From Gammaproteobacteria bacterium (GTDB lineage: Bacteria; Pseudomonadota; Gammaproteobacteria; Steroidobacterales; Steroidobacteraceae): a DNA stretch of 63,472 nucleotides. A program made the position numbers and the translations under genes. Shown piece by piece: positions 43,992-53,381 of the stretch. Numbering within the stretch: the stretch's first letter is position 1; each line of letters begins with the position of its first letter. The DNA lies in contig JAQGOG010000162.1 in NCBI GenBank assembly GCA_028293765.1, forward strand, positions 1-63,472, given 5' to 3'. The notes beneath the pieces are model-generated. The model did not search any database. It worked only from the letters and a program-made list of their open reading frames with translations, and was not told the DNA's origin.

Positions 43992-45206
43992 CTAGGCGCG
44001 CCGCCGGAAGGAACCGGTTGCGAACAACGCGTGGTCACAGTCGACCAGCGTCACGCAGTTCCGACCGCTGCGCTTGGCGCTGTAGAGCGATTCGTCGGCG
44101 AGCTGCACTGCCCCTTCGGGACTTCTGCCGATCTTAGGCCGGACGACCGAGACACCAATGCTCGCCGTGACGCATGGCGCCGTAGGCGAATCTGCATGCG
44201 CGATACCGAGAGACTGGATCGACTTACGGAGCTGCTCGGCGATGTCCTGCACGTATTCGGTGCTCAAGTCGAACAGCGCCAGGACGAATTCTTCGCCGCC
44301 ATAACGTGCGGCCATGTCGAGCGGACGGCGCGCAAACCCTTGTACGACTTGCGCCACGCGCCGCAGGGCTTGATCGCCTGCCTGGTGCCCGTACCGGTCG
44401 TTGTACGCCTTGAAGTGGTCGACATCGATCAGAAGCAGCGCGAGAGAACGACGGTCACGCAACCCCTGCTGCCACAAGCGTGGGAAGTGGTCATCGAATG
44501 CACCGCGGTTCTTCAGACCCGTCAGTCCGTCGCGAGCCGCCATCTCCCCCATGAGTCCGCGCTCGAGAAAGGAGGTGCGCAATTGACGCTCCACTCCGCA
44601 GTACACGAACGCCCCTACAGCAGCTGTGATCGTCAGCACGCAGACGTAATACACGATGGACTCGACGGGTTCGCCCAAATAGGCCAGTGCGGTCGCATGC
44701 GCAACGATCAGTAGCGCGTTGGCACTGAGGGACTCCCGGAACAGCTGCCCGCCGAGAAAGAAGAGCGCGATGCTGTAGGAAGTTAGAAAGTAGAAGGGGT
44801 CCGGATGCCCGTCTAGCCTGTGGCCTGCAACGCCAATGGCGGACACGATACCGAACAGTGGCAGCGCGATCCTGGCGGCCGGCAGATACAGCCGCTCGTA
44901 GAAACTGCTCCACGACGCCCACACGAGAGACAGGCTTGCGGGGATTGCCAGCCCCAGCCATCCGAGCAACACCTCGCGAACCGGCACGCTGTCGAGGAAC
45001 ACGAGATGTGCCGCGACCGCCGCACACAGCAGGCAGATCGCGAGTTGAAAGACGCGTACACGGGAACGCATGCGGTCAAGGTGGAACGCCTGAAAATCGC
45101 TCTCCAGCGCGGGCGAGAAGCGCAAATCGGGGAAGTCCCGGCGCAGCTCGCTCGCGTAGGGTGAGTCTGGAAATTGCTCGAGGCTGAGCAAGGCGGGTAT
45201 CTGCAT
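43992..45206 (-). CDS. Membrane diguanylate cyclase (GGDEF)
   Basis: A 404-aa protein with about six membrane helices (residues 50-200) and a C-terminal GGDEF domain. The active site reads RYGGEEFVLALF, a functional variant, and the allosteric inhibitory site RPLD lies five residues before it, as in PleD, so feedback inhibition by c-di-GMP is expected. ARDGLTGLKNRGAFDDHFPR and LLLIDVDHFKAYNDRYGHQA are the substrate and metal segments. It converges with the LytTR regulator gene, 18 nt apart. Confidence 0.93.
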   Translation of the reverse strand: MQIPALLSLEQFPDSPYASELRRDFPDLRFSPALESDFQAFHLDRMRSRVRVFQLAICLLCAAVAAHLVFLDSVPVREVLLGWLGLAIPASLSLVWASWSSFYERLYLPAARIALPLFGIVSAIGVAGHRLDGHPDPFYFLTSYSIALFFLGGQLFRESLSANALLIVAHATALAYLGEPVESIVYYVCVLTITAAVGAFVYCGVERQLRTSFLERGLMGEMAARDGLTGLKNRGAFDDHFPRLWQQGLRDRRSLALLLIDVDHFKAYNDRYGHQAGDQALRRVAQVVQGFARRPLDMAARYGGEEFVLALFDLSTEYVQDIAEQLRKSIQSLGIAHADSPTAPCVTASIGVSVVRPKIGRSPEGAVQLADESLYSAKRSGRNCVTLVDCDHALFATGSFRRRA

Positions 45207-45293
45207 GGAGAGGTAAATTTATCTCACCCTCGCCTCGGAAAGTGTGACGCACTTCCGCTGGAGACGCCATCCTGCAACGCCGCGAGTGAAGAC

Positions 45294-46829
45294 TCACCAT
45301 GTGTACCGCACGCGATACTTCACGGTGCCCTCGCCATCCTTCGGCACGTCGATGGGAAACACTATCGTGCGTGAGTCTTCTTTAGAGAATTCATGCGTCT
45401 TAGAGAGAATCTTCCAGTTACTCCAGCGATAGAGATTCTCCTTGACCATCACGCGGACCGGCTGCTCCTTGTGATTGCGAACTTTGGCTTCGATCTCCTC
45501 TTCCATCCAGCGGCCCTTCGTATCCACCGCGAAGTCCACCTGCCGATGCTCGCCCACGACATCGAATGCGGAGCCGAGCTTCACGCGGACCTGTTCGTCC
45601 TTCGGCGTGTGGTCGATACGATCCTCGCCGATGAACTCGAGGCTCCCGTCGCTCGCGTCCAGCTTCGAGACTCGCAGGCGGCCGGCGGGTAGCGGCACAC
45701 CGAGGCCGTATTGTTTCTCGTTACGGAATTCGAGGTACACGTCGACTTTCCGGTTCGAGGCGACGCCGTAATCGCGGTCGGTCGTCGGGCTCCCCGCGAA
45801 GTATGGCTCGCTGGCCTGTCCGTGGTACACGAGGACCTTCTTCACGGGAATCTGCCGTGCCTGGTCGAAGAGCTCGATCTGCTTCGTCGAGTTGTTGGGT
45901 AGCGTAGTCCGGCGCTCCAGGGTGTACAGGTGGAATTCGAAAAACGACTTTTCCGTAAAACCCTGCGAGGCATCCATCGCAGGCGCGGCTAATTCGAGCG
46001 CGCGCTTCGCCATCGCTGGCCTCAGTTCCGGGCGCACGCGATGTACGTCGCCGGCAATCAGCTTGAGGCGCGCCTCGGGATAGGTCGCACCGGAGAGATT
46101 GATGATGCTCACCCACGCGGATAGGTCGAGCACGCCGCTGTTCGCGTCCTTTCCGTCATTGAAGATGAGGTTGTAGTCGGCCCACCAGGTCACGCCGCCC
46201 GTCTGATAGGTAACCCGTGTTCGTTGCTCACCGGCGCGCGGCGACAGCACGTCCCAGACGAGCGTTGGCCGGGTATTCAATCCTCCCGGTAGCGCGGAAA
46301 AGCGTACGGACGAATAATTGTGTAGCGTCTGGAGCGTACCGTCATTCAATCTCAACACCAGCCCGTCGACGGACGAGAGCAGCGTCCCGCCGATCGTCTC
46401 CGCGTGATCCCCCAGCGCGCGTTCCACGACGATCGGTTGGTCGATGTACTTGAGCAGCAGTTTGTCCGTGCTGACCAGATCGAATTGGAAATTTTGCTCC
46501 AGCACACGGGTGCGCGGCTCACTGAGCGAAGTGAAAGTCACGGTGGTGGGATCGATGAGACCCGCGACGTCGGCGAACTTCAGCGTCGAGCGTCCGCTCT
46601 CGAACTTGATGTCGCGTTCATGCCGGACGAGGGCGTACCCGGGCACATTCATGCCATTCGGAACGCCGGCACCGGCCGTGGGGCGATAGAGATCGGGTGA
46701 AATGGCACCCGGCTGCTCCGAGCTGTAGATCGTGATTGCGGTATCCTCGGCGGCACCGGCCTGGCGGGTGAGAACGAGGCAGGCGGCGACGATCGCGGCG
46801 CGGCGAAGTGCGGACATGACGGGCGACAT
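45294..46829 (-). CDS. DUF4139 domain protein, exported
   Basis: A 511-aa protein with a signal peptide (MSALRRAAIVAACLVLTRQA, then GA cleavage). The body follows the DUF4139 pattern: TGVTWWADYNLIF-like (here TGGVTWWADYNLIF), DLSAWVSIINLSGATYPEARL, and the C-terminal VRVMVKENLYRWSNWKIL with FPIDVPKDGEGTVKYRVRY. These beta-rich secreted proteins have unknown function. In-frame ATG 46817 is an alternative start. The gene lies 87 nt upstream of the diguanylate cyclase in the same direction. Confidence 0.85.
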   Translation of the reverse strand: MSPVMSALRRAAIVAACLVLTRQAGAAEDTAITIYSSEQPGAISPDLYRPTAGAGVPNGMNVPGYALVRHERDIKFESGRSTLKFADVAGLIDPTTVTFTSLSEPRTRVLEQNFQFDLVSTDKLLLKYIDQPIVVERALGDHAETIGGTLLSSVDGLVLRLNDGTLQTLHNYSSVRFSALPGGLNTRPTLVWDVLSPRAGEQRTRVTYQTGGVTWWADYNLIFNDGKDANSGVLDLSAWVSIINLSGATYPEARLKLIAGDVHRVRPELRPAMAKRALELAAPAMDASQGFTEKSFFEFHLYTLERRTTLPNNSTKQIELFDQARQIPVKKVLVYHGQASEPYFAGSPTTDRDYGVASNRKVDVYLEFRNEKQYGLGVPLPAGRLRVSKLDASDGSLEFIGEDRIDHTPKDEQVRVKLGSAFDVVGEHRQVDFAVDTKGRWMEEEIEAKVRNHKEQPVRVMVKENLYRWSNWKILSKTHEFSKEDSRTIVFPIDVPKDGEGTVKYRVRYTW

Positions 46830-47196
46830 GGGATTGAGCCTTTGGTTGGAATGCGTCCGGCACAGTCAAACGCCGCTCGCATCCCGATCGGGTCAAATGG
46901 GGTACGTCAGAGCGGTTTTGGACGGCCCCGTCCGCTGCGTAGGCCTCCTCTCAAGTGTGATGTGCGTCACGAACTGGGACGCCAGGACAGCGATGTGTGA
47001 GCCATCGCGAGGCCATCCTGCCCGCGCATTGCTTAGATGCGCACAACGCGTCGATCGCAATCGGACTGCGGGATTGGATCGGTGCTGCCTACCGGGATGG
47101 AACCGGGTTGTGGGTATCGCGGGACCGAAGGGGTTCACCCGCAATAGCCGGCCGCAGACTCACGGCAGAATGTACTGTCCGCGGCCGTGTATGTGA
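46830..47196. other. Divergent intergenic region
   Basis: About 370 bp separate the DUF4139 gene from the long Pro/Ala-rich membrane protein gene. No coding frame here is convincing. The one notable feature is the CRP-like dyad at 46956-46971. Promoters for both flanking genes presumably lie here but none can be called confidently. Confidence 0.45.
46956..46971. promoter_or_regulatory. CRP/Vfr-like dyad
   Basis: TGTGA-TGTGCG-TCACG matches the CRP consensus TGTGA-N6-TCACA at nine of ten defined positions. It lies about 130 bp before the DUF4139 start and 240 bp before the divergent membrane-protein gene. Binding is plausible but the site is short. Confidence 0.4.
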
Positions 47197-49359
47197 ATGC
47201 CGATTGCATTCGACGAAGCTACGAGGCTCGAAACTATGGAAGCTGCGTCTCGCCCTGTCTTTGAGCCCCTCACCGATTTACCGGTGGAAGCGCCAATAGA
47301 CGGCCGGGTATCCGTTGGAGCGACTCCCGCGTCCTCCGCCTCCTCCACTGCGCCAGCGTCCCGGAAAGCCAGGCCGCTGGACTCGACCGCGGAGTTGATC
47401 GACCCGGAGAGTCTGCTCACCGGGAGCGACCCCAATGCATTGTTCGCGGTGTTGAACGAGGGTGCTGCGGCGGGACCGGTCGTTTCGAATCGGGCGGGCA
47501 CAGCGCCTGCAGCGCCCTTGATGCAGGACTCGGAAGACCTGCTGGGTCTGGAGCATTTATTGCTTTCCGAAGGGCCGGCAGCGGCACCGCTGACGCCAAC
47601 AGGGTCGATGCTCGTTCAGATTTCCGGCCCGTCGGAACCGACACCGACGGCAGGACCAGCCGCCGCGCCTTTGATACCGGCAATGTCCGCATCACCAGCA
47701 CCATCCCTTGTACCTCCGGCACCGACCGCATCTGCGTCGGGGGTGCCGACATTGGCGGCTGCGGCGCCGTCCGCACCAACAGCCCACGTCAATGCCTCCG
47801 CATCACCAACCCCTTTGGCTCCACCGATCACGCCAGCGCGCCCCGCAGCGGCGGCCCCATCGGCTGCTCCGGCCGCAAAGCGCCCGTCAGTGTCGTCGGT
47901 ACCCTCTGCCCGAGGCTCCGCGCCCGGCAAACCACCGGTTCTGAAGTCAGCGGCGCCGGTGGCGCCGCCTGCACGCCCTGCACCGGTTGCGACAGTTCCA
48001 CCGGCGGCAAAGGCACCTCCGCGGCCCTTTGCGTCGCCTGCTTCATCCGCATTGGGGACTCCAGCGCCGTCGCCGTCTTCAGGTACGCCGCCTGTGAGAA
48101 ACGTCGCTGCGGCGCAGGCTGCACGGCCAGCCCCGGCATCGGCCGCTCCCGTGAGCGCAGGGACACTCGCTACTCCCTCGCCTTCGGACGCTAATGGCGG
48201 GGTGGCAGCGTTGGTGGGTCGGGCAGCCGCGGCTCCCACTTTTGCGGAGAGTTCGTCCGCCGACACCCTGCTGGCCGATGCGAAAGCGGCGGGTGCGGAG
48301 CTGACGTTTGCAACACCGGCTGCGCCTGCTGCCACTGCACACGTGGCGGTTTCGCCTCCTGTCGTTACTCCGCCTGTTGCATCCTCCGCGGCTACTGTTG
48401 GCGACCGCACTACGGCAGACGCTGCAGCGAGCTTTGCCGCTTCGGTAGCGTCTCTTTCGTCGGTTGCCCCTACCCCACCGGGCTCGATACCAACACTGTC
48501 GCTGGAAGAGTCCGTTGAAGTTGAAGCGTTGACAGCCAGTGCGGCGATGAAGTCGCCTGCCAGCGGCGTGGTGGTCGTCGAGACGGCCACACCCCCACCC
48601 TCCACCCCCGCTGCGCCCGCGGCGGCGGCGGCCGCAACTGCGTCGGCCATTCCCACGCCGCCCATGGATCGGGATTTCATCGCCCGAAACCAGATTGTCG
48701 AACGTTATCTGTCTGGCCGCCTCCCGCTCAAGGGCGCCACCGACTTCGAGCGCTTCTGCCGCGACAACCCGGAGGTGCTCGACGATCTGGGCCTGCCGGA
48801 GCGAGTGAATGCCGGCCTGCGGCTGCTCGAGGCGAGCGGCAAGCCGGAGCCGTGGCAGGAAGCGCAAAAGCCGTTTTGGCAAAAGCCGCAGATCACCGTG
48901 GGTCTGGCGATTGCCACACTCGTTCTGGGTGGAGCGCTGTCGGTCGTGGCGAGTGAAAACGCGGCCAGAGGGCAGAAGATCACACACCTGCAGAACCAGG
49001 CGACCGAGCGGGCACTGGACCCCGCTACGAGCACACGCGAAATCCGCCTTCTGCCGAGCCGCGAGGGCGGCTCTAACACCCCCGCGATTACCATCGGTGG
49101 GGGCCCCGCGCAGCTCGCGGACTTCAAGATCGACGAGTCGAAGTCGCCTTACAAGATATTCCGCGTGACCATCGATCGCATCGATCAGGGCCGCGTGGCC
49201 GTGATCAGCGAGTTGGCCAAGGACTCGAACGGTCATCTGCGCATCGCGCTGAACAGCTCGGCGCTCGGCCCGGGCAACTACCAGTTGACGATCGAGGGGC
49301 TCACCTGGCGCGGCGACGCCGAGCCCGACTCCTGGATCACGATCGGCATTCGGCGTTAG
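47197..49359 (+). CDS. Long Pro/Ala-rich single-pass membrane protein of unknown function
   Basis: A 720-aa protein I do not recognise. Residues 1-120 are acidic and mixed. About 370 residues of Ala, Pro, Ser, Thr and Val low complexity follow (about 120-490). After that come a folded helical piece (ARNQIVERYLSGRLPLKGAT then DFERFCRDNPEVLDDLGLPE), one transmembrane helix (ITVGLAIATLVLGGALSVVA, near residue 575), and a C-terminal beta-rich domain ending LGPGNYQLTIEGLTWRGDAE. The likely topology is a cytosolic disordered arm and an external domain, a little like anti-sigma regulators, but that is a guess. ATG 47236 is an alternative start. Confidence 0.6.
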   Translation: MPIAFDEATRLETMEAASRPVFEPLTDLPVEAPIDGRVSVGATPASSASSTAPASRKARPLDSTAELIDPESLLTGSDPNALFAVLNEGAAAGPVVSNRAGTAPAAPLMQDSEDLLGLEHLLLSEGPAAAPLTPTGSMLVQISGPSEPTPTAGPAAAPLIPAMSASPAPSLVPPAPTASASGVPTLAAAAPSAPTAHVNASASPTPLAPPITPARPAAAAPSAAPAAKRPSVSSVPSARGSAPGKPPVLKSAAPVAPPARPAPVATVPPAAKAPPRPFASPASSALGTPAPSPSSGTPPVRNVAAAQAARPAPASAAPVSAGTLATPSPSDANGGVAALVGRAAAAPTFAESSSADTLLADAKAAGAELTFATPAAPAATAHVAVSPPVVTPPVASSAATVGDRTTADAAASFAASVASLSSVAPTPPGSIPTLSLEESVEVEALTASAAMKSPASGVVVVETATPPPSTPAAPAAAAAATASAIPTPPMDRDFIARNQIVERYLSGRLPLKGATDFERFCRDNPEVLDDLGLPERVNAGLRLLEASGKPEPWQEAQKPFWQKPQITVGLAIATLVLGGALSVVASENAARGQKITHLQNQATERALDPATSTREIRLLPSREGGSNTPAITIGGGPAQLADFKIDESKSPYKIFRVTIDRIDQGRVAVISELAKDSNGHLRIALNSSALGPGNYQLTIEGLTWRGDAEPDSWITIGIRR

Positions 49360-49564
49360 GGCGTGCGCCGCAGGCTTGCACGTGCTCACGCGCACGCGGC
49401 ACATTGACCCGCCATCCCCCGGACTGTGATCGGCGTCCCGAATCGGCCATCCGTCGCGCAGACGCTCTCATGACCTGACGGCGACAGCCGATGCAGACGA
49501 CAGCCGAGCGCAGGCTGCTTACGAGCACTTGTCTCCTTTCCCCCGCGGACGATGTCTTAGGATC

Positions 49565-50827
49565 ATGGGCAATCAAAACGCACAACGGCAACCCGATCCG
49601 CTTGCGACTGCGCAATCCCAGGGCGAGGTCTTCGTCGCCCGGCAGCCGATCTATGACTCGGCCATGGCCGTCGTCGCTTACGAGCTGCTGTACCGGCACT
49701 CACCCCGGGCATCGACAGCTGAGATCACCGATCCGGGGCAGGCGACGTTGCAGGTCGTCACGAACGCCGCTCTCGAAATCGGCCTCGAACGCCTTGCAGG
49801 CGGCTTGCCCATCCATGTGAACTTTCCCGAGGAGCTTCTCACCGCGGTTCCGGATCTGCCACTGCGGCCGGAACTGGTGATCATCGAGGTGCTGGAGGAT
49901 GTTCGCGGCCACCGCAGGGTCATCGAGGGGATCAAGGCGCTGCGTGCCCGCGGTCACCGCATCGCGCTCGACGATTACTCACTGCAGGTCAGCGACCCCA
50001 GCCTGCTGGAATACGCGGACATCGCGAAACTCGAGATCTCGCACGTGGAGGCGCCGGAACTGGCACGGCTAGTCAAAGAGCTCAAGGCCCGTGGCCTGGA
50101 GCTGATCGCCGAGCAAGTCGAGACCGTGGAGCAGTTCGAGCATTGTATCGAGCTGGGCTTCGATGGCTTCCAGGGCAATTTCCTGCAGCATCCGCAGACT
50201 TTCAGGGCGAAGCGGGTGCCCTCGAACCGCCTGAGCACGCTGCGCCTGGTCGCGTCGCTCCAGAGCGCGGATTATTCGCTCGACGAAGTCGAGCAGCTGC
50301 TGAGCCAGAACGTATCGATGTCTTACCACGTGCTCCGCTGCATCAACTCCAGTTATTACAACCTGCCGCGCAAGATCGATTCCATCCGACAGGCTATCGT
50401 GATTCTGGGCGTCGAGAGCCTGCGCCAGCTGTGCGCACTGCTGTGCCTGCAAGGCTTCGATGACCGTCCGCCCAGTCTCTACATTCATGCCATGACCCGC
50501 GCCCGGATGTGCGAGCAACTCGGCCGTCTTGGCGGCGCGAAGGACTGCGGACCCTTTTTTATAACCGGCTTGTTCTCGCTTCTCGGCGCACTCGTCGGCA
50601 TGCCGACGCAGAAGATAGTCGAGGAGCTGCCGCTGTCTGCTGCCGTCGCGCGGGCCCTCGTCGCTGGTGAAGGCGCTCTCGGTGAAGCCCTACAGTGCAC
50701 CCGTGCTTACGAGCGGGCGGCGTGGAACCACGTCGTGTACGGGGCTCTGCCTCCTCATCTCATCCGCGCGGCATATGTCGATGCTCTGTTCTGGGCCGAA
50801 CAGGCGCGTGCACTGATCTCGAAGTGA
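49565..50827 (+). CDS. EAL-HDOD signalling protein
   Basis: A 420-aa protein with an N-terminal EAL domain (VFVARQPIYDSAMAVVAYEL, then IIEVLEDV, and LDDYSLQVSDP where DDF is the norm) and a C-terminal HDOD domain (about residues 205-380; LRLVASLQSADYSLDEVEQL and LSQNVSMSYHVLRCINSSYY). This is the YuxH/CdgJ class, in which the EAL part usually lacks phosphodiesterase activity and the HDOD part signals to motility. Some catalytic residues (the E of the first motif and AEQVET) are retained. The start MGNQNAQRQ at 49565 is chosen over the frame limit 49529. Confidence 0.88.
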   Translation: MGNQNAQRQPDPLATAQSQGEVFVARQPIYDSAMAVVAYELLYRHSPRASTAEITDPGQATLQVVTNAALEIGLERLAGGLPIHVNFPEELLTAVPDLPLRPELVIIEVLEDVRGHRRVIEGIKALRARGHRIALDDYSLQVSDPSLLEYADIAKLEISHVEAPELARLVKELKARGLELIAEQVETVEQFEHCIELGFDGFQGNFLQHPQTFRAKRVPSNRLSTLRLVASLQSADYSLDEVEQLLSQNVSMSYHVLRCINSSYYNLPRKIDSIRQAIVILGVESLRQLCALLCLQGFDDRPPSLYIHAMTRARMCEQLGRLGGAKDCGPFFITGLFSLLGALVGMPTQKIVEELPLSAAVARALVAGEGALGEALQCTRAYERAAWNHVVYGALPPHLIRAAYVDALFWAEQARALISK

Positions 50828-50879
50828 CACAGCCACTTCCGAGTTTTCTGCCGGAGCAGCTCGCCGGATCTGACGCAAC

Positions 50880-53381
50880 CTAGCCTGCACGCAGCGTGGT
50901 CAGCGGCGGCTGATTGACGACCGAGCGCGTCGCGAGCCAACCGCTGCCTGCCACGAGCAGCGCGCCTCCGACCAATCCCACACCCCATACCCACAACTCG
51001 AACGTGTAGTGCAGCTCCAGCACTCGCGTTGTCATGAAATACGCCGCGATCGAAGCCCCCGCCGCCGCCAAAAGGCCGGCGAGCAAGCCGAGCGTCGTAA
51101 ACTCCGCCAATACACCTTGCAGAACCGTTTTGCGACTCGCACCTAGCGTACGGAGCATCGCGCTTTCGTACCGGCGCTCATCGCGGCTCGACTGAACGGC
51201 GGCGAGCAGAACCGTGAGGCCCGCGAAGAGGGTGAACACAAACACGCTCTGTACCGCCAACACCGCTTTGTCCAGCACCGAGCGCACCTGCCCGAGAAGG
51301 TCGTCGATGTCGAATATGGAGACGCTTGGAAACGTCCGTGCGAGCTGCGCGAGCGGACGCGCGTCGGTAGCACTGAAATAAGCGCTCGTCATGTACGAGC
51401 CCGCGGTGTCCTCTAGCACGCCCGGTGCGAATACGATGAAGAAATTCGGCTGGAAGCTGTCCCATTTCACTTTGCGGATGCTGGCGACCTTGACCTCGAA
51501 TGTCTCGCCGCCGATGTCGAAGGCGAGGCGGTCGCCGACGCGCACGCCGAGCGATTCCTGAAATTCGGTCGCGAGCGAGGCGAGCGGCTTGCCGAAGTCG
51601 GCCTGGGTCCACCATCTCCCGGCCACGATGCGATTGTCAGCGCCCAGCTCGGTGGTCCAGGTGAGGTTCTGTTCGCGTGTGGCGAAGGTGTCGCCACGGT
51701 CGCCTCCGAAGCGCAGATCGTCGACGGAACGGCCGTTGATGCTCGTGAGACGGCCGCGAATCATCGGCAGCACACGCGTGGTGTGCGCGCCGTGCTGGTT
51801 CAGGAAGCCCACGAAATGATCCCGCTCGGCGGGCGGTATGTTGATGAAGAAGTAGTTGGGTAGATTCGCGGGCAGCGTATGCCGCCAGTCGCTGTTCAGG
51901 TCGCCCCGAATGATACTGAGCAGGAGCAGAACCATGATGCCCGTACCGAACGCTACGATCTGCACGACGCTCTCCGCGCGGCGGCGGCTCAGATTCGCAA
52001 CTCCATAGCGCCAGGCAACACCCACATTACCGCGCAACTTGCCCGCGAGATACACGAGCAAGGCCCCCGCCAGTGTCAATGCAAGAATGAATCCGGCCAG
52101 GCCGACCGTGAAGCCGAAGAACAGCTTCCAGTCGAGTACGACCCAATAGATCAGGAATACGACGACGGCCACCGCCGGACCAAAAGCCAGCAGCATGAGC
52201 GGCGGAGGCGGCCCGACATCCCGGCGCAGAACCCGGATAGCCGGCACGCGGGACAGTTGCAAAAGCGGCGGTAGTGCAAAGCCCGCCAGCACGGCGATCG
52301 CCGTCATGAATCCGATCCCAACAGGCACCAGGCTCGCGGGCGGCAGTTCCGCGGTCGTCAGCAGACCCCGAAGCGTGCGCACGAGCCACTCTTGCGCGAG
52401 ATAGCCGATGGCTGAACCCGCGACCGCGGCCAGCAGCGCGATGGCCAGGAGCTGCAGAAGGGTGACGCTGAGTGTAAAGGCACGTGTGGCGCCCAAAGTT
52501 TTCAGGAGCGCGACGGAGTCAAGGTGCCGGAACACGTAGCGACGCGCGGACATCGCCACGGCGATCGCGCACAACAGAACGCTGACCAGGCTTGCAAGAC
52601 TCAGAAAACGGCCAGCTCGATCCACCGCGTTCTTGATCTGTGGGCTGGCTTCCGCAATGTCTCGCAGCCGCTCCCCGCGCTTCTTGTGGGAGCGAAGCCA
52701 GGTCTCGAACGGCTCGATACGGCCGCGCTCGCCCGCGAACAGCGCGCCGTAACTGGCGCGGCTACCCGGCTGGATGAGTTGCGTCCCGGGCAGATCGGCC
52801 GCATTCATGAGGAGGGTCGGTGTGAGGTCCGCGAACGTGCCGCCCTGATCCGGTCGCGAAATCAGCACGTGGCTGACGCGGAACGTTGCGGCACCGATCG
52901 ACAGGGAGGTACCGAGCCGCCCGCCGAGAGCCGCGAGCAGCTTCGAATCCGGCCAGACCTCACCGGGGGCTGGAATTCCGCGTATCGGCGTGCCCTTCGC
53001 GAATGGCTCGTCCGCGACCAGCAGCTGTCCGCGCAGAGGATAGCCCTCGGTGACCGCGTGAACGTTCGTGAGCTGGCTCGTGTCGCCGTTGAACACCACG
53101 CTCAGTAGCGCCGTGTTACGCGCGGTCTTCAAACCATGACGCGTGGCTTCCTCGAAGTACTGCTCTCCGATAGGTTGCGGAGAGCCGAGACGAATGTCCG
53201 CCGCCAGCACCTCGCTGGCCTGCATAGATACCGCCGTGCCGATGCGACCCACCAGAAAACCAACGCCGGTCAAAGCAGACACGGCAACTGTCAACGCGAG
53301 CAGCAGCACACCGAGCTCGCCGGAGCGCCACTCCCGTGCCAGCATTCGCAAACCCAATGACAGTGCACGTATGGCGCTCAA
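50880..53381 (-). CDS. YbbP-type ABC transporter permease (FtsX family)
   Basis: An 833-aa permease with about ten membrane segments and two FtsX-like halves separated by large periplasmic domains. The opening (ALSLGLRMLAREWRSGELGV) and the internal repeats (DSVALLKTLGATRAFTLSV and RRYESAMLRTLGASRKTVLQ) mark the YbbP group. TTG 53381 overlaps the ATPase stop in a TTGA and is preferred over the in-frame codon at 53420. With the YbbA-like ATPase and TesA it forms the trio also found in E. coli. Substrate is not established. Confidence 0.88.
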   Translation of the reverse strand: MSAIRALSLGLRMLAREWRSGELGVLLLALTVAVSALTGVGFLVGRIGTAVSMQASEVLAADIRLGSPQPIGEQYFEEATRHGLKTARNTALLSVVFNGDTSQLTNVHAVTEGYPLRGQLLVADEPFAKGTPIRGIPAPGEVWPDSKLLAALGGRLGTSLSIGAATFRVSHVLISRPDQGGTFADLTPTLLMNAADLPGTQLIQPGSRASYGALFAGERGRIEPFETWLRSHKKRGERLRDIAEASPQIKNAVDRAGRFLSLASLVSVLLCAIAVAMSARRYVFRHLDSVALLKTLGATRAFTLSVTLLQLLAIALLAAVAGSAIGYLAQEWLVRTLRGLLTTAELPPASLVPVGIGFMTAIAVLAGFALPPLLQLSRVPAIRVLRRDVGPPPPLMLLAFGPAVAVVVFLIYWVVLDWKLFFGFTVGLAGFILALTLAGALLVYLAGKLRGNVGVAWRYGVANLSRRRAESVVQIVAFGTGIMVLLLLSIIRGDLNSDWRHTLPANLPNYFFINIPPAERDHFVGFLNQHGAHTTRVLPMIRGRLTSINGRSVDDLRFGGDRGDTFATREQNLTWTTELGADNRIVAGRWWTQADFGKPLASLATEFQESLGVRVGDRLAFDIGGETFEVKVASIRKVKWDSFQPNFFIVFAPGVLEDTAGSYMTSAYFSATDARPLAQLARTFPSVSIFDIDDLLGQVRSVLDKAVLAVQSVFVFTLFAGLTVLLAAVQSSRDERRYESAMLRTLGASRKTVLQGVLAEFTTLGLLAGLLAAAGASIAAYFMTTRVLELHYTFELWVWGVGLVGGALLVAGSGWLATRSVVNQPPLTTLRAG

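Noticed and set aside
47616..48680. Long minus-strand frames opposite the Pro/Ala-rich gene
   Set aside because: GCC/CCG-rich codons leave all frames open. The Gly/Ala/Thr-rich product has no domain, while the plus frame has structured ends and a membrane helix.
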